Below the pieces are notes generated by a model. That model had not been told where the DNA came from and did not search any database. It saw only the letters and a list, made by a program, of their open reading frames with translations. A program made the translations under genes and the position numbers. Source: Heliobacterium mobile (GTDB lineage: Bacteria > Bacillota > Desulfitobacteriia > Heliobacteriales > Heliobacteriaceae). Taken from it: a stretch of 60,609 bases of DNA. Shown piece after piece: positions 16,871 to 25,852 of this stretch. The stretch is from positions 1 to 60,609 of the forward strand of contig NZ_WNKU01000006.1 in assembly GCF_009720735.1 (NCBI RefSeq), read 5' to 3'. Every line of letters begins with the position of its first letter. The first letter of the stretch is position 1.

Positions 16871-17036
16871 GATGTCTGCAGGCGCCGAATCGGCTGAAAA
16901 GGGAATGAGGTGAAAGACCTCAGCAGCCCCCGCTACTGTATGGGAAGACGACCCCGTTGCAGAATCCACTGGACTGCCGTCTGGGAAGGAAACGGGTGAG
17001 GATGATTCCTGAGCCAGGAGACCTGCCTGTCGCGAC
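16871..17036 (+). ncRNA. cobalamin riboswitch
   Basis: The plus-strand leader shows the B12 aptamer: GCAGGC near 16878 pairs with GCCTGT near 17026 to close P1; GGGAATGAGGTGAAA...CCTC forms a side arm; AGCAGCCCCCGCTACTG is the B12-box core; and GAGCCAGGAGACCTGCC is the conserved 3' end. It lies upstream of cbiQO and should shut them off when adenosylcobalamin is plentiful. A possible terminator follows at once. Confidence 0.92.
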
Positions 17037-17037
17037 A

Positions 17038-17075
17038 AAAAACCCACTTCGGGAGGAAGAGAGGGCTTTCTTTTG
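17038..17075 (+). terminator. possible riboswitch-controlled terminator
   Basis: AAACCC-A-CTTC pairs with GAAG-AGA-GGGC-TTT around GGGAG, followed by CTTTTG. The helix is imperfect and the T-run short, so this is a candidate expression platform only. Confidence 0.4.
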
Positions 17076-17207
17076 TTGTCTAATTTGCTGTCCATTGCGA
17101 ATTCGACCTCTTTGTCAGCATCACCAAAGAATACTGAATTCTCACTAGTCTTTCCTATCACAATTCAACATTACAATTTGATTAATTTGCTGCGGAGGTC
17201 GACGGCT

Positions 17208-17255
17208 GATGATTAAACAAAACTACCCCGCCACAAGTGCAGGGAAAGAGACATG
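17208..17255 (+). CDS. possible 15-codon leader frame upstream of cbiQ
   Basis: A frame reading MIKQNYPATSAGKET starts at an ATG ten bases after GGAGG, and its TGA stop overlaps the ATG of cbiQ as ATGA. It may serve translational coupling or be the residue of a deleted upstream gene such as cbiN. I see no protein similarity to prove either. Confidence 0.3.
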
Positions 17256-17948
17256 ATCTTTACAATCGATCAGTGGGCCTGGTCTAACGGCCTTCGAGAT
17301 GCTTCGCCTCGTCGCAAAGGACTGGCCGCTCTATTCGGATTGATACTTTCTCTGTCGTTTCCCTTACCTGCTGTTTCGGCGACTGTCATTATCCTAGCGG
17401 CCCTCCTGTTGACCGTAAAGGCACGGCTCCCCTTACAGACCTTCTTGAAATTAATGACGGTTCCTGCTGCTTTTTTGCTTACCGGAACGGTGACCATCGC
17501 CTTTTCCTTATCTCCTGTCGATGCAGTCTGGCAGACTTCCATCTATTCCTATATGATCGGTATTTCCGCCCAAGGGCTGCATGAGGCCACCACCTTGTTG
17601 CTGCGTTCCCTCGGCGCCACGGCGAGCCTCTACTTTTTTGTACTGACTACACCGATGGTCGACGCGATAGAACTGTTCAACGATTTGCGAACGCCCCGAA
17701 TATTGACGGATCTGATGCTGCTCACCTATCGATTCACTTTCGTGCTTATGGAAACGACCCAAGCTATGATCACTGCGCAGGAGGCTCGACTCGGCTACAC
17801 GACGACGGCCAACAGCTTTCGCTCTTTCGGCATCCTGGCTGCCAACCTCTTCATCCGTTCTCTCCTGCGTTCTCGCGACTTGTATACAGCTCTTGCCGCC
17901 CGGGGTTATGAAGATGAACTGCGCGTCCTGCCGCGCAAAAGAGGATGA
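17253..17948 (+). CDS. cbiQ: ECF transporter transmembrane component (CbiQ type)
   Basis: A 231-residue T-component of an energy-coupling-factor uptake transporter, with about five membrane segments and the two coupling motifs, AQEARLGY (about 172-179) and LAARGYE near the C-terminus, that contact the ATPase. The cobalamin riboswitch upstream points to cobalt or a corrinoid as the cargo. Normally CbiM and CbiN precede CbiQ, but only about 215 bases lie between the riboswitch and this gene. The substrate-binding component must be encoded elsewhere or this T/A pair serves another one. The ATG at 17253 overlaps the stop of a tiny upstream frame. Confidence 0.85.
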   Translation: MIFTIDQWAWSNGLRDASPRRKGLAALFGLILSLSFPLPAVSATVIILAALLLTVKARLPLQTFLKLMTVPAAFLLTGTVTIAFSLSPVDAVWQTSIYSYMIGISAQGLHEATTLLLRSLGATASLYFFVLTTPMVDAIELFNDLRTPRILTDLMLLTYRFTFVLMETTQAMITAQEARLGYTTTANSFRSFGILAANLFIRSLLRSRDLYTALAARGYEDELRVLPRKRG

Positions 17949-18814
17949 TAAACACCGTGAATTCTAAAATAAATTCACTTCTTGAAGCTGAGCATATCGA
18001 ATTCGCCTACCCCGACGGTACCACCGGTCTCAACCGCCTGAGTATGACCATTCGGCAGGGCCGCAAGGTGGCCGTCGTCGGAGCCAACGGTTCTGGCAAA
18101 TCGACCTTGTTTTTACATCTTAATGGCACCTTGAAACCGCACCGTGGAGCGATCCGGTTTCAGGGGAAAGAACTCGATTATTCCCGGAAGGGGTTACGGG
18201 AACTGCGCAGCCGTATCGGTCTCGTTTTCCAGGATCCCGATGTGCAGCTATTCTCCGCCTCTGTCGAACAAGATATTTCTTTTGGTCCTTTAAACATGGG
18301 GCTCTCCCCAGCAGAAGCGCGCCAGCGGGTCGATGAAGCGTTGGAAGTGACTGGCATCAGCGATTTACGCCACCGGCCAGTCCATGGTCTGAGCTATGGT
18401 CAGAAGAAACGAGTCTGCATCGCCGGGATCTATGCCATGAAGCCGGAAGTCATCATCCTAGATGAACCTTTGGCTTGGCTTGATCCTGTGGGGGCAAAGC
18501 ATATATTAGCCTTGCTGGATCGATTGAATGCAGCTGGAACGACAGTGATCATGTCTCTTCACCAGATGGACATCGTCGCCCATTGGGCCCAAGATGTTAT
18601 CGTCTTGAATAAAGGGGAGACGGTCTTCGAAGGGAACCCTCTATCCCTCTTTGCACAGGACGATCTGCTTCACCGGTGCGGTCTGGAGACGCCTTGGCCT
18701 CTCGAAATGTATCACGATCTCGTACGGATGGGATTACTACCGCCTGGCGAAGCAGCACCCGTCGATAAGCGCGGCTTGTTGGATACGATCAACCGGAAAT
18801 GGTGCAAGCGTTAG
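17945..18814 (+). CDS. cbiO: cobalt/corrinoid ECF transporter ATPase CbiO
   Basis: A 289-residue ABC ATPase that powers the ECF transporter. It has Walker A GANGSGKST, a Q-loop (VFQDPDVQLF, the form typical of ECF ATPases), signature LSYGQKKRV, Walker B VIILDEPLAWLDP and the switch histidine in SLHQMD. The C-terminal 50 residues are an extension seen in CbiO-like proteins. The ATG at 17945 overlaps the cbiQ stop as ATGA, so the two are coupled; a GTG at 17957 is an alternative start. Genes for CbiM and CbiN are not adjacent. Confidence 0.88.
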   Translation: MINTVNSKINSLLEAEHIEFAYPDGTTGLNRLSMTIRQGRKVAVVGANGSGKSTLFLHLNGTLKPHRGAIRFQGKELDYSRKGLRELRSRIGLVFQDPDVQLFSASVEQDISFGPLNMGLSPAEARQRVDEALEVTGISDLRHRPVHGLSYGQKKRVCIAGIYAMKPEVIILDEPLAWLDPVGAKHILALLDRLNAAGTTVIMSLHQMDIVAHWAQDVIVLNKGETVFEGNPLSLFAQDDLLHRCGLETPWPLEMYHDLVRMGLLPPGEAAPVDKRGLLDTINRKWCKR

Positions 18815-18910
18815 CCCAACTCCTTTTTACATAGGCCTTTTTCCTCACGTCATTTTCACTGGGGTCCTTTTCGATAATAAGACGTGAACCGATTTGGGTA
18901 AAAACTGACT

Positions 18911-18968
18911 GAAAAACAAGAGGACGATGGTTCAGGTGCTCCTAAGCTGCCTAATCCATCGTCCTCTT
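18911..18968 (-). terminator. intrinsic terminator of the thiamine operon
   Basis: A 13-bp stem (18918-18930 with 18956-18968) is followed on the minus strand by TGTTTTTC. It lies about 25 bases after the thiD stop. It also faces the end of cbiO. Confidence 0.75.
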
Positions 18969-18994
18969 CCTGTTTATGTGTTTATGTTCAATCG

Positions 18995-19798
18995 TTATAT
19001 CCGTTGGCAGACTACGCCCCGCCCTTTCCCAGGATACAAGGGTGACGAGATCCCTTCCCGGACCCAATCGACAGCTTTTTTTGCCGCCTCAGGGACCGGG
19101 AAACCCAAGGCCAAGTAAGACGCCAAAGCCGACGCTAGGGAACATCCTGTCCCATGCAAATCGGCTCCGGGCACACGACGGCCTTGGAGCCAAAGCGATC
19201 CTTCAAGGCTCATCAGCAGATCGGCCATATCCTCACCGGCTTCTTTGGGAAGGTGCCCACTTTTCAGTAACACCCATTTGACACCGTATTGCAACAGTAC
19301 ACTGGCTGCTGACTCCATCTCAAGGCGGTTGCGGATCGGTCGGCCTATCAACGCCTCCGCTTCAGGAACATTGGGAGTCAACACGGTGGTAACCGGGAGT
19401 AAAGCTTCCCGGAAAGCCGCTAGTCCCCCCGCTTCCAAAAGACTCACTCCAGTACCGGAATGAAGCACAGGATCGACAACCAACATCTGCTGATCATGTC
19501 GATATTGGGACCAAAGGCGTCCGACCCCTCGGATGATTTCGGCGTGCTGCAGCATCCCTGTTTTCGCTACCTGGGGCTCTATATCCCGGAGAACATCTTC
19601 CACCTGAGCCAAGACCCATTCAGGGGATAAAGGATGGACTCCCAGGACCCCTTGACTGTTTTGTCGAGTCAGCGCTGTCACTGCAGCCGTACCGTACACA
19701 CCGAGCTGCGTCATCACTTTTAGATCGGCTTGAATCCCAGCACCCCCGCCAGGATCGGAGCCGGCTATCGTCAACACTTTGGGCATACGTCTGTCCAT
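18995..19798 (-). CDS. thiD: hydroxymethylpyrimidine/phosphomethylpyrimidine kinase
   Basis: A 267-residue ribokinase-fold kinase that phosphorylates HMP and then HMP-P, the pyrimidine half of thiamine. It starts with VLTIAGSDPGGGAGIQADLK, and keeps ALTRQNSQGV, VVDPVLHSGTG, TPNVPEAEAL and DLHGTGCSLASALA, where the aspartate-less GTGC turn forms the anion hole. The ATG at 19798 has GGAG eight bases upstream; the frame extends to 19822. It is the last gene of thiC-M-E-L-D, after a 144-base gap. Confidence 0.94.
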   Translation of the reverse strand: MDRRMPKVLTIAGSDPGGGAGIQADLKVMTQLGVYGTAAVTALTRQNSQGVLGVHPLSPEWVLAQVEDVLRDIEPQVAKTGMLQHAEIIRGVGRLWSQYRHDQQMLVVDPVLHSGTGVSLLEAGGLAAFREALLPVTTVLTPNVPEAEALIGRPIRNRLEMESAASVLLQYGVKWVLLKSGHLPKEAGEDMADLLMSLEGSLWLQGRRVPGADLHGTGCSLASALASYLALGFPVPEAAKKAVDWVREGISSPLYPGKGRGVVCQRI

Positions 19799-19942
19799 TT
19801 CAAACTCTCCGTTTTCGAACACACAATCAGAAGTATTGCGCCGGAAGGAAAAATCTGGGGTAAAATGGCAAAGCGAGCGATTTGGGAGCAGCGGCGTCCT
19901 TACACCCCGATTTACCAGAATGCATCATTGATTACGATGAGA

Positions 19943-21013
19943 CTAGGCAAAATGGTTATACCCTTTCGCGGCTAAATTGAATGGCGCTCCGTCATTGATA
20001 TCGGGATGAACAGCCGTGATTCCATCGCCAGGCTCTGTCAGGTGACCGATGACCGTGAAGGCGGTTCTCGTCTTTTCCCCTATAAATGCCATCAGCGAGG
20101 AAACCTTTTCCGGGGGAACCGTAAAAATCAACTCATAATCTTCCCCACCGGAAAGAGCCCAAGGGAAAACCGATCTCCCGCAAGATTCGGCCAGGCGCTG
20201 CGCAGCAAGGCTGATCGGCAGGGTTGTCAAGTCGATTCGAGCCCCGCAGCCAGAAGCCTTACAGATATGGTTTACCTCGCTGCTAATGCCGTCACTGACG
20301 TCCATCATCGCCGTTACTCCACCGAGTTCGACGAGCGCCAAGGCTTCCTTCACCCGTGGTGTTGGATCGAGATGGCGGGAGATGAGCATCCTCCAGTCCT
20401 CAGGCAGGTCGTCCTCCGACTTGTCACCCTCACCGCTGAACAGCAGTTGCAAGCCTGCCGCCGAGTCACCGACCGTACCGGTCACGACGATGGCATCACC
20501 AGGCCGACCCCCGGAACGGATGAACGGTTCTTGTCCTGCTAGACCCAGCAGAGTTACATTGATGACCCATTTATCAGCCCGTACCGTATCTCCTCCGGCC
20601 AGGGTTACCCCATGACGGGCAGCCATCTCTCCCATACCGGCATAGATCTCCTCCACCTCTTCTACCGTTGCCTTGGCCGGTACGCCGATAGACAAAAAGG
20701 CCCACCCCGGTTTTCCACCCATCGCGGCGATGTCGCTGATGTTGACGGCAAGGGCCTTACGTCCCAGTTGGCGGAGCCGACGGGGAAGCCAGAGAAAGTG
20801 AACGTCCTCAACGAGCATGTCCGTCGTCACCAGCAAATCGCCACCGGTCTGCATGCGAATCACGGCAGCGTCATCACCGATGCCGAGGCGGAGACCGGGC
20901 AGGTTCTTTTCGGAAGGTTTTTGGGCACCTCGCTGCCAAGCTGCCGCCAACCGAGCGATCAGCCCGAATTCCCCCACCTCGGATAAAGAAGTCCCCTTGT
21001 TTCCTTCGTTCAT
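19943..21013 (-). CDS. thiL: thiamine-monophosphate kinase
   Basis: A 356-residue ATP-dependent kinase converting thiamine phosphate to the active cofactor thiamine diphosphate. The PurM-like fold shows EFGLIARL at the N-terminus, GIGDDAAVI, VTTDMLVEDVHF, AVNISDIAAMGGKP, LAGGDTVRA, DVSDGISSEV and SGGEDYELIFTVP, all standard ThiL motifs. The start at 21013 has a modest GGAAGTGATC upstream. Its presence means the operon covers pyrimidine formation, thiazole salvage, coupling and final phosphorylation. Confidence 0.94.
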   Translation of the reverse strand: MNEGNKGTSLSEVGEFGLIARLAAAWQRGAQKPSEKNLPGLRLGIGDDAAVIRMQTGGDLLVTTDMLVEDVHFLWLPRRLRQLGRKALAVNISDIAAMGGKPGWAFLSIGVPAKATVEEVEEIYAGMGEMAARHGVTLAGGDTVRADKWVINVTLLGLAGQEPFIRSGGRPGDAIVVTGTVGDSAAGLQLLFSGEGDKSEDDLPEDWRMLISRHLDPTPRVKEALALVELGGVTAMMDVSDGISSEVNHICKASGCGARIDLTTLPISLAAQRLAESCGRSVFPWALSGGEDYELIFTVPPEKVSSLMAFIGEKTRTAFTVIGHLTEPGDGITAVHPDINDGAPFNLAAKGYNHFA

Positions 21014-21038
21014 TCCGTCTTGATCACTTCCTTGTCCC

Positions 21039-21707
21039 TCATCGGCGGTTCACAGGGTAACCTTCAGCCGACCCTATCGCTTTCGCCAGCACCCGAGCTG
21101 CCTCTTCCGGATCCTCTGCAGCCATGATAGCCGATACGACAGCGACTCCACTGCTTCCCGCTGCCATCACGTCAGCGGCATTGCCCCGATGGATGCCGCC
21201 GATGGCTACGACCGGGATGGACAGAGCTTCGCTGATCTGGGCCAACCCATCCAACCCGAGCGCAGGCGCTTCCTCTTTCGTCGGCGTGGCAAAAACGGCA
21301 CTGGCTCCCACATAATCGGCTCCATCCTTCTCGGCAGTTTGCGCCTCTTCCACAGAAGACGCGGAAATACCAATGATGATATCGGAACCTAGCATTCTCC
21401 GGGCCATAGGTAAGGACATATCGTCTTGACCAAGGTGAACTCCAGGTGCCTTGACGGCGAGGGCGACGTCAACTCGATCGTTGACGATGAACAGAGCGCC
21501 ATGTCTCCGGCACAATTCGTGAATTTTCCCCGCTTCTGCGATCATCTGCCGGGTGGAAGCCTCTTTTTCCCGGTACTGCACCACGTTCACACCGCCGCGA
21601 AGCGCTTTTTCTACCACGGAAAAAAGAGACCGGTCGCCACATATGCGCCGGTCTGTGACCAGATAGGTCCAGGGGAGACTCTTTTGCAGGAACTGGTTTT
21701 TATCCAT
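21039..21707 (-). CDS. thiE: thiamine-phosphate synthase
   Basis: A 222-residue TIM-barrel enzyme joining HMP pyrophosphate and thiazole phosphate to form thiamine phosphate. Motifs are YLVTDRR, NVVQYREKEAS, IVNDRVDVALAV, GVHLGQDDM, IIGISASSVEEA and DYVGASAVFATPTKEEA, the last with the phosphate-binding site partly diverged from the usual GPIFPT. The ATG at 21707 follows AGGAGG by nine bases. It is third in the riboswitch-controlled operon. Confidence 0.94.
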   Translation of the reverse strand: MDKNQFLQKSLPWTYLVTDRRICGDRSLFSVVEKALRGGVNVVQYREKEASTRQMIAEAGKIHELCRRHGALFIVNDRVDVALAVKAPGVHLGQDDMSLPMARRMLGSDIIIGISASSVEEAQTAEKDGADYVGASAVFATPTKEEAPALGLDGLAQISEALSIPVVAIGGIHRGNAADVMAAGSSGVAVVSAIMAAEDPEEAARVLAKAIGSAEGYPVNRR

Positions 21708-21764
21708 CTAGTCTAGCCTCCTGAACGATTAGAGAACTAAACCTGTTACCTCATCATCACAGTG

Positions 21765-22613
21765 TTAGGATACTCGGCTCACCCGGGTCAGTTCGGCGGC
21801 CCGGCGGCCATCAAGAGTATAGACGGCATCAAAAAAGGCTGTTTTGAAACTCATTGGACCCCGTGGAACAGGCCATCGCTCCGCCTCGGACTTCTGAGAA
21901 AAGTCCACGCGACCGGACGCTATCTCTCCGGCTGCACCGTAATAGGCTAAGGCTGCCGCCGAAGCCGCAAAGAAGTCCTCCTCGACAGCGCAAAAGCAGC
22001 CTGTCACCGACGAGGCCATACAGCCTGTTCCGGTCAGCCGGCCCATCCAGGCATCACCGTTTTCGATCTTCACCGTTTTCTGCCCGTCTGATACATAGTC
22101 GATTACACCGGTGACGGCTGCCACCAGTCCAAAACGACGAGCCAGCGCTTGGGCGGCCGAAAGGGCGTCACCGCTCACCGCATCGACCCCTTTGACTTCG
22201 CCGGCCTGACCGGCGAGGACTGCCGCCTCGGCCGCATTGGCCCGTACGACAGCGACCTTAACCTCATCGAGGATGCGCAGGCACGACTCGGTCCGGAGTT
22301 TCGTGGCCCCTGCCCCGACGGGGTCGACGATCACCGGTACACCAACCTTGTTTGCCGCTTTTCCCGCCATCACCATGGCGTCAATCCAAGGCAGCGTCAG
22401 CGTTCCGATGTTGAGCACCAATGCTCCCGACAGGGCCGCCATCTCTGCCACCTCTTCCGGTGCATGAGCCATGACCGGAGATGCTCCTGTCGCCAAGACC
22501 ATGTTGGCACAATCGTTCATGGTCACAAAATTAGTCAGGTGGTGAATCAGCGGACGACGCTCCCGCATCAGGTTCAGTTTCTCTTGCAGGCATCGAATCA
22601 CGGCATCTGGCAT
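21765..22613 (-). CDS. thiM: hydroxyethylthiazole kinase
   Basis: A 282-residue kinase that phosphorylates salvaged hydroxyethylthiazole. It shows PLIHHLTNFVTMNDCANMVLATGASPVMAHAPEEV (in parts, residues 20-55), PVIVDPVGAGAT, RANAAE and TGTGCMASSVTGCF, where the GTGC turn is the catalytic anion hole. The ATG at 22613 follows AGGAGG closely. Because no thiazole synthesis genes (thiG, thiS, thiH) are in the window, the operon by itself gives de novo pyrimidine plus salvaged thiazole. Confidence 0.94.
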   Translation of the reverse strand: MPDAVIRCLQEKLNLMRERRPLIHHLTNFVTMNDCANMVLATGASPVMAHAPEEVAEMAALSGALVLNIGTLTLPWIDAMVMAGKAANKVGVPVIVDPVGAGATKLRTESCLRILDEVKVAVVRANAAEAAVLAGQAGEVKGVDAVSGDALSAAQALARRFGLVAAVTGVIDYVSDGQKTVKIENGDAWMGRLTGTGCMASSVTGCFCAVEEDFFAASAAALAYYGAAGEIASGRVDFSQKSEAERWPVPRGPMSFKTAFFDAVYTLDGRRAAELTRVSRVS

Positions 22614-22643
22614 ATCTGTTCCTCCTTTCCGGGTGCCTATCGC

Positions 22644-23948
22644 TTAGCAACTCCCGGGCGGACGGCCTAGATAATCACTGACAATTTTCATAGCACAGTA
22701 GGGACCGCACATGGAGCAGCCCGTCTCATTCCGGGTATGCGGATGGGGATCGAACGCTTTCGGATCCATGGAAAGCCGGCGCTGTTCGGCCCAGTCGAGG
22801 TCTTTGCGGGCTTTGGCCATCGACCGATCCCAATCGGCTGCTCCTTTGATCCCTTTCGCCATGTCAGCGGCATGGGCAGCGATCCGGGAAGCGATCACAC
22901 CTTGGCGCACATCCGATTCATTGGGGAGGCCCAAATGTTCCGCCGGGGTTACATAACAGAGGAAATCCGCACCGGCGGCAGCGGCGATAGCACCACCGAT
23001 GGCCGAGGTGATATGGTCATAACCAGGAGCCACATCGGTTACAAGGGGGCCTAAGACATAGAAGGGCGCTTCTTCGCAGAGCCGCTTCTGCAGCTTGATA
23101 TTCGTTTCAATCTGATCCATCGGAACATGACCGGGTCCCTCGACGATCACCTGTACCCCTGCCGCACGGCAGCGAGCGACCAGTTCACCAAGAATTGTCA
23201 GTTCGGTGATCTGACCACGGTCCGTCGCATCGGCGAGACAACCGGGACGCAGCGCATCACCGAGGCTCAATGTAATGTCATATTCTTTAGCGATCTCCAA
23301 GATATTATCAAACTGGGTGTAGAAGGGGTTTTGCCGCTGGTGGTGCAACATCCAACCGGTCAAGAAGGATCCGCCTCGGGAGACGATATCGGTAATGCGC
23401 GGGTGCTTCCGCAGACGCTCGATCGCTTCCAAGGTAAGGCCGCAGTGAATCGTCATGAAGTCAACGCCGTCTTCGGCTTGTTTTTTGATGGCATTGAGAA
23501 TATCTTCTTCGGTCATCGAGACGATAGCGCCACGAATCTCCTGCGCTTCTACCGTCACCTGATAGATGGGCACAGTACCGAAGGCGATGGGGCAATCATC
23601 GATCAAAGCCCGACGAACCGCATCGATATCGGGACCTGTGCTTAAATCCATCACCGCATCAGCGCCGCATTCAATGCTGATTTCTAGCTTATGCTTTTCG
23701 AACTCCAGTCCGGAAAAACCTTTCGACGTGCCGATATTGGCGTTGACCTTCGTTCGCAGGCCCCGTCCTACACCGCAGTAGGATTCACGGGGACGACGGT
23801 TGTTGGCCGGAATCACGATCCGCCCGGCGGCGATCTCTGCCATGATCTCTTCGGGCTGCCAGCCTTCGCTCTCAGCCACCTGAACCATTTCCGCTGTGAC
23901 TTCCCCTCGCAGGGCCCGTTCCATCTGTGTTCCTGTTTTCGTATGCAT
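22644..23948 (-). CDS. thiC: phosphomethylpyrimidine synthase, short form
   Basis: A 434-residue radical-SAM enzyme converting aminoimidazole ribotide to HMP phosphate. The core motifs ANIGTS, ADAVMDLSTGPDI, FMTIHCGL, SRGGSF, LSLGDALRPGC, VEGPGHVP and PLVTDVAPGYDHI are present. The Fe-S cluster loop near the C-terminus is CSMCGPYC (Cys411, 414, 418), a CX2CX3C spacing, one residue shorter than the E. coli form as I remember it. The protein lacks the N-terminal domain of the roughly 600-residue enzymes, as usual in Clostridia. The ATG at 23948 follows AAGGAGG. Confidence 0.94.
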   Translation of the reverse strand: MHTKTGTQMERALRGEVTAEMVQVAESEGWQPEEIMAEIAAGRIVIPANNRRPRESYCGVGRGLRTKVNANIGTSKGFSGLEFEKHKLEISIECGADAVMDLSTGPDIDAVRRALIDDCPIAFGTVPIYQVTVEAQEIRGAIVSMTEEDILNAIKKQAEDGVDFMTIHCGLTLEAIERLRKHPRITDIVSRGGSFLTGWMLHHQRQNPFYTQFDNILEIAKEYDITLSLGDALRPGCLADATDRGQITELTILGELVARCRAAGVQVIVEGPGHVPMDQIETNIKLQKRLCEEAPFYVLGPLVTDVAPGYDHITSAIGGAIAAAAGADFLCYVTPAEHLGLPNESDVRQGVIASRIAAHAADMAKGIKGAADWDRSMAKARKDLDWAEQRRLSMDPKAFDPHPHTRNETGCSMCGPYCAMKIVSDYLGRPPGSC

Positions 23949-24033
23949 GATTCGTCCTCCTTGTCATTCTGCCTGACCGGATAAAGAAATCCCTTCCAAA
24001 AAGGGTAGGAAGGGATAAAAAGAGGCTCTTTAT

Positions 24034-24133
24034 CCGCTTTCCTCCGCTGGTATTCCCCAGATCAGGTGCGAAGGGTCGGAACACTCATCGCTTGTTCCCT
24101 CTCAGCCCGGGCTGATCCAGGCTCCCCTAGCGG
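24034..24133 (-). ncRNA. TPP (THI-box) riboswitch
   Basis: On the minus strand CCGCT/AGCGG closes P1, and the conserved THI-box pieces appear in order: AGGGGAGCC, GGCTGAGAGGGA, GACCCTTCGCACCTGATCTGG and AATACCAGCGGAGGAAAGC. It precedes thiC by about 90 bases. Two hairpins lie between it and thiC: GGATAAA...TTTATCC at 24013-24035, which uses part of P1, and CCCTTCC/GGAAGGG at 23991-24014, followed by a weak ATTTCTTT. The second resembles a terminator, so premature termination on TPP binding is likely but not proven. Confidence 0.94.
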
Positions 24134-24162
24134 GTTATGACTGATTTAATTGAGAAATTCCG

Positions 24163-24192
24163 GCTATATTTCGCCATTATAACGAATATAGC
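24163..24192 (-). promoter_or_regulatory. inverted repeat over the -10 of the thiC transcript
   Basis: TATAAT on the minus strand (24176-24181) is a perfect -10 box about 45 bases before the TPP aptamer; no good -35 is visible. It sits inside an inverted repeat, GCTATATTTCG (24163-24173) and CGAATATAGC (24183-24192), with one bulged base. The arrangement looks like an operator covering the -10 box. Confidence 0.45.
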
Positions 24193-24236
24193 CTGATATT
24201 GCTATTCGACATGGACGACGATTTTCCTTTATTCAT

Positions 24237-24280
24237 GAAAAGAGCCATCCTGCTTTCCCTGGGGAAGACAGGATGGCTCT
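24237..24280 (-). terminator. intrinsic terminator of the symporter operon
   Basis: AGAGCCATCCTG (24241-24252) pairs with CAGGATGGCTCT (24269-24280), followed on the minus strand by TTTTC. It lies about 40 bases after the symporter stop. Confidence 0.8.
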
Positions 24281-24322
24281 GTAACCATTTTACATATAGC
24301 CAGAACAGAGACAGACGTCGCC

Positions 24323-25852
24323 TTAACTTTCCGCGCCGATCCCTGTATTGGCACGGACATAAAGTTCATCAAACTTCTCTTCCGCTTGGGGCTCCTTATA
24401 TAAGAGACTGCCCACAAAGGCGGCGATAAACCCGACGGGAATGCTGATGATACCTGGATTTTTCCAAGGGAAGAGGGCCTCTTTCGCCGGGAAGTAGTTG
24501 GGGCTGACGGCCACTAAGGCCAAGGTGCAAAGCAGTCCTACGACAATCCCGGTGACGGCACCGCCCGTGTTGAATTTTTTCCAAAAGACCGAGTAGACGA
24601 TCACAGGAACGTTGGCCGATGAAGCGACCGCAAAGGCCAGTGCCACCAGGTGAGCCACGTTTTGCCCTTTGGACAGCAGTCCGAGTAGGATGGCCATCGT
24701 TCCGACACCAAAGGTAGCATAGCGGGCCACTTTCACCTGAGAAGCTTCATCAACTTTCCCGCCTTTGAGCACGTTTACATAGAAATCATGGGCGAAAGCA
24801 CTCGAAGCAGCTAAGGTTAATCCGGCGACCACGGCCAGGATGGTGGCGAATGCGACGGCGACGATGAACGCTAACATGGCTTCTCCACCAACTGTGCCTG
24901 CTCCACCACCTAGATATTGGGCCAACAGGGGCGCTGCCATATTGCCGCCTTTATCGGCGGCTGTAATCATATCTTTTGTTAAGAAGAGGGATGCGCCAAA
25001 TCCAAGGAAGGTCGTCATGATATAAAAGATGCCGATGAGCACCATCGCCCAGATGACCGATACGCGGGCCGTTTTTGCTGTGGGAACCGTATAAAAACGC
25101 ATCAGAATGTGAGGCATGCCGGCCGTTCCCAGGACAAGGGCCAAGCCGAGGGACACGAGTTCGATGGGATCTTTATAGAGCAGTCCCGGCTCCAAAAAGC
25201 GTTGACCATGCTTTGCAGAGATCGCATCGAAGAAGGTCACCGGATTGAAATTGAACTTCATCATGACCATGATTGCCAGAGCAATCGCTCCCGCCATCAA
25301 CAGGCCTGCCTTGATGATCTGCACCCAGGTGGTGGCCAGCATGCCGCCAAAAGCCACATAGAGGACCATCATCACGCCAACGATGACAATCGCCGTTTCG
25401 TAGGGGATACCGACGAGAAGCTGAATCAAACTGCCTGCACCGACCATCTGGGCAATCAGATAGAAGGTGGAGATGACAAGCGTACTCAAAGCAGCCGCTG
25501 TCCTGACGGGCTTCGGTTTTAACCGGTAGGCCAACACATCAGCCATCGTATATTTTCCGGAATTTCGCAGGGGTTCTGCCACGATGAGCAGTACCGAGAT
25601 ATAGGCTACGAGCCAACCGACGGAGTACATGAACCCGTCGTATCCATTCAAGGCAATCAGCCCGGCGATGCCGAGAAAAGATGCTGCACTCATGTAGTCG
25701 CCGGCGATAGCAAATCCGTTTTGGGCTCCGCTTAGGGATCGACCGGCAGCGTAAAATTCAGAGGCGGAACTCGTCCGCCGGGCCGCCCAATAGGTGATAC
25801 CGACGGTGATGGAGACGATCAAGCCAAACAGGCCGTAAGTGATCCACTTCAT
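24323..25852 (-). CDS. solute:sodium symporter, acetate/monocarboxylate type (ActP-like)
   Basis: A 509-residue member of the SSS family with about 13 membrane segments. The sequence has [20 protein letters not shown] near residue 35-55, a strong ActP/YjcG mark, then [31 protein letters not shown] and [18 protein letters not shown]. Members carry acetate and related short-chain acids with sodium. It is translationally coupled by ATGA to the upstream DUF485 gene, the usual partner of ActP. Acetate as the cargo is inferred from the family and partner. No acetate kinase or acetyl-CoA synthetase is adjacent. Confidence 0.88.
   Translation of the reverse strand: MKWITYGLFGLIVSITVGITYWAARRTSSASEFYAAGRSLSGAQNGFAIAGDYMSAASFLGIAGLIALNGYDGFMYSVGWLVAYISVLLIVAEPLRNSGKYTMADVLAYRLKPKPVRTAAALSTLVISTFYLIAQMVGAGSLIQLLVGIPYETAIVIVGVMMVLYVAFGGMLATTWVQIIKAGLLMAGAIALAIMVMMKFNFNPVTFFDAISAKHGQRFLEPGLLYKDPIELVSLGLALVLGTAGMPHILMRFYTVPTAKTARVSVIWAMVLIGIFYIMTTFLGFGASLFLTKDMITAADKGGNMAAPLLAQYLGGGAGTVGGEAMLAFIVAVAFATILAVVAGLTLAASSAFAHDFYVNVLKGGKVDEASQVKVARYATFGVGTMAILLGLLSKGQNVAHLVALAFAVASSANVPVIVYSVFWKKFNTGGAVTGIVVGLLCTLALVAVSPNYFPAKEALFPWKNPGIISIPVGFIAAFVGSLLYKEPQAEEKFDELYVRANTGIGAES

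Noticed and set aside
16790..17161. 123-codon minus-strand frame across the cobalamin riboswitch
   Set aside because: It lies antisense to a clear RNA aptamer, has no ribosome site and no protein-like pattern.
19730..19975. 81-codon plus-strand frame between thiD and thiL
   Set aside because: It has no ribosome site and overlaps thiD; the gap looks non-coding.
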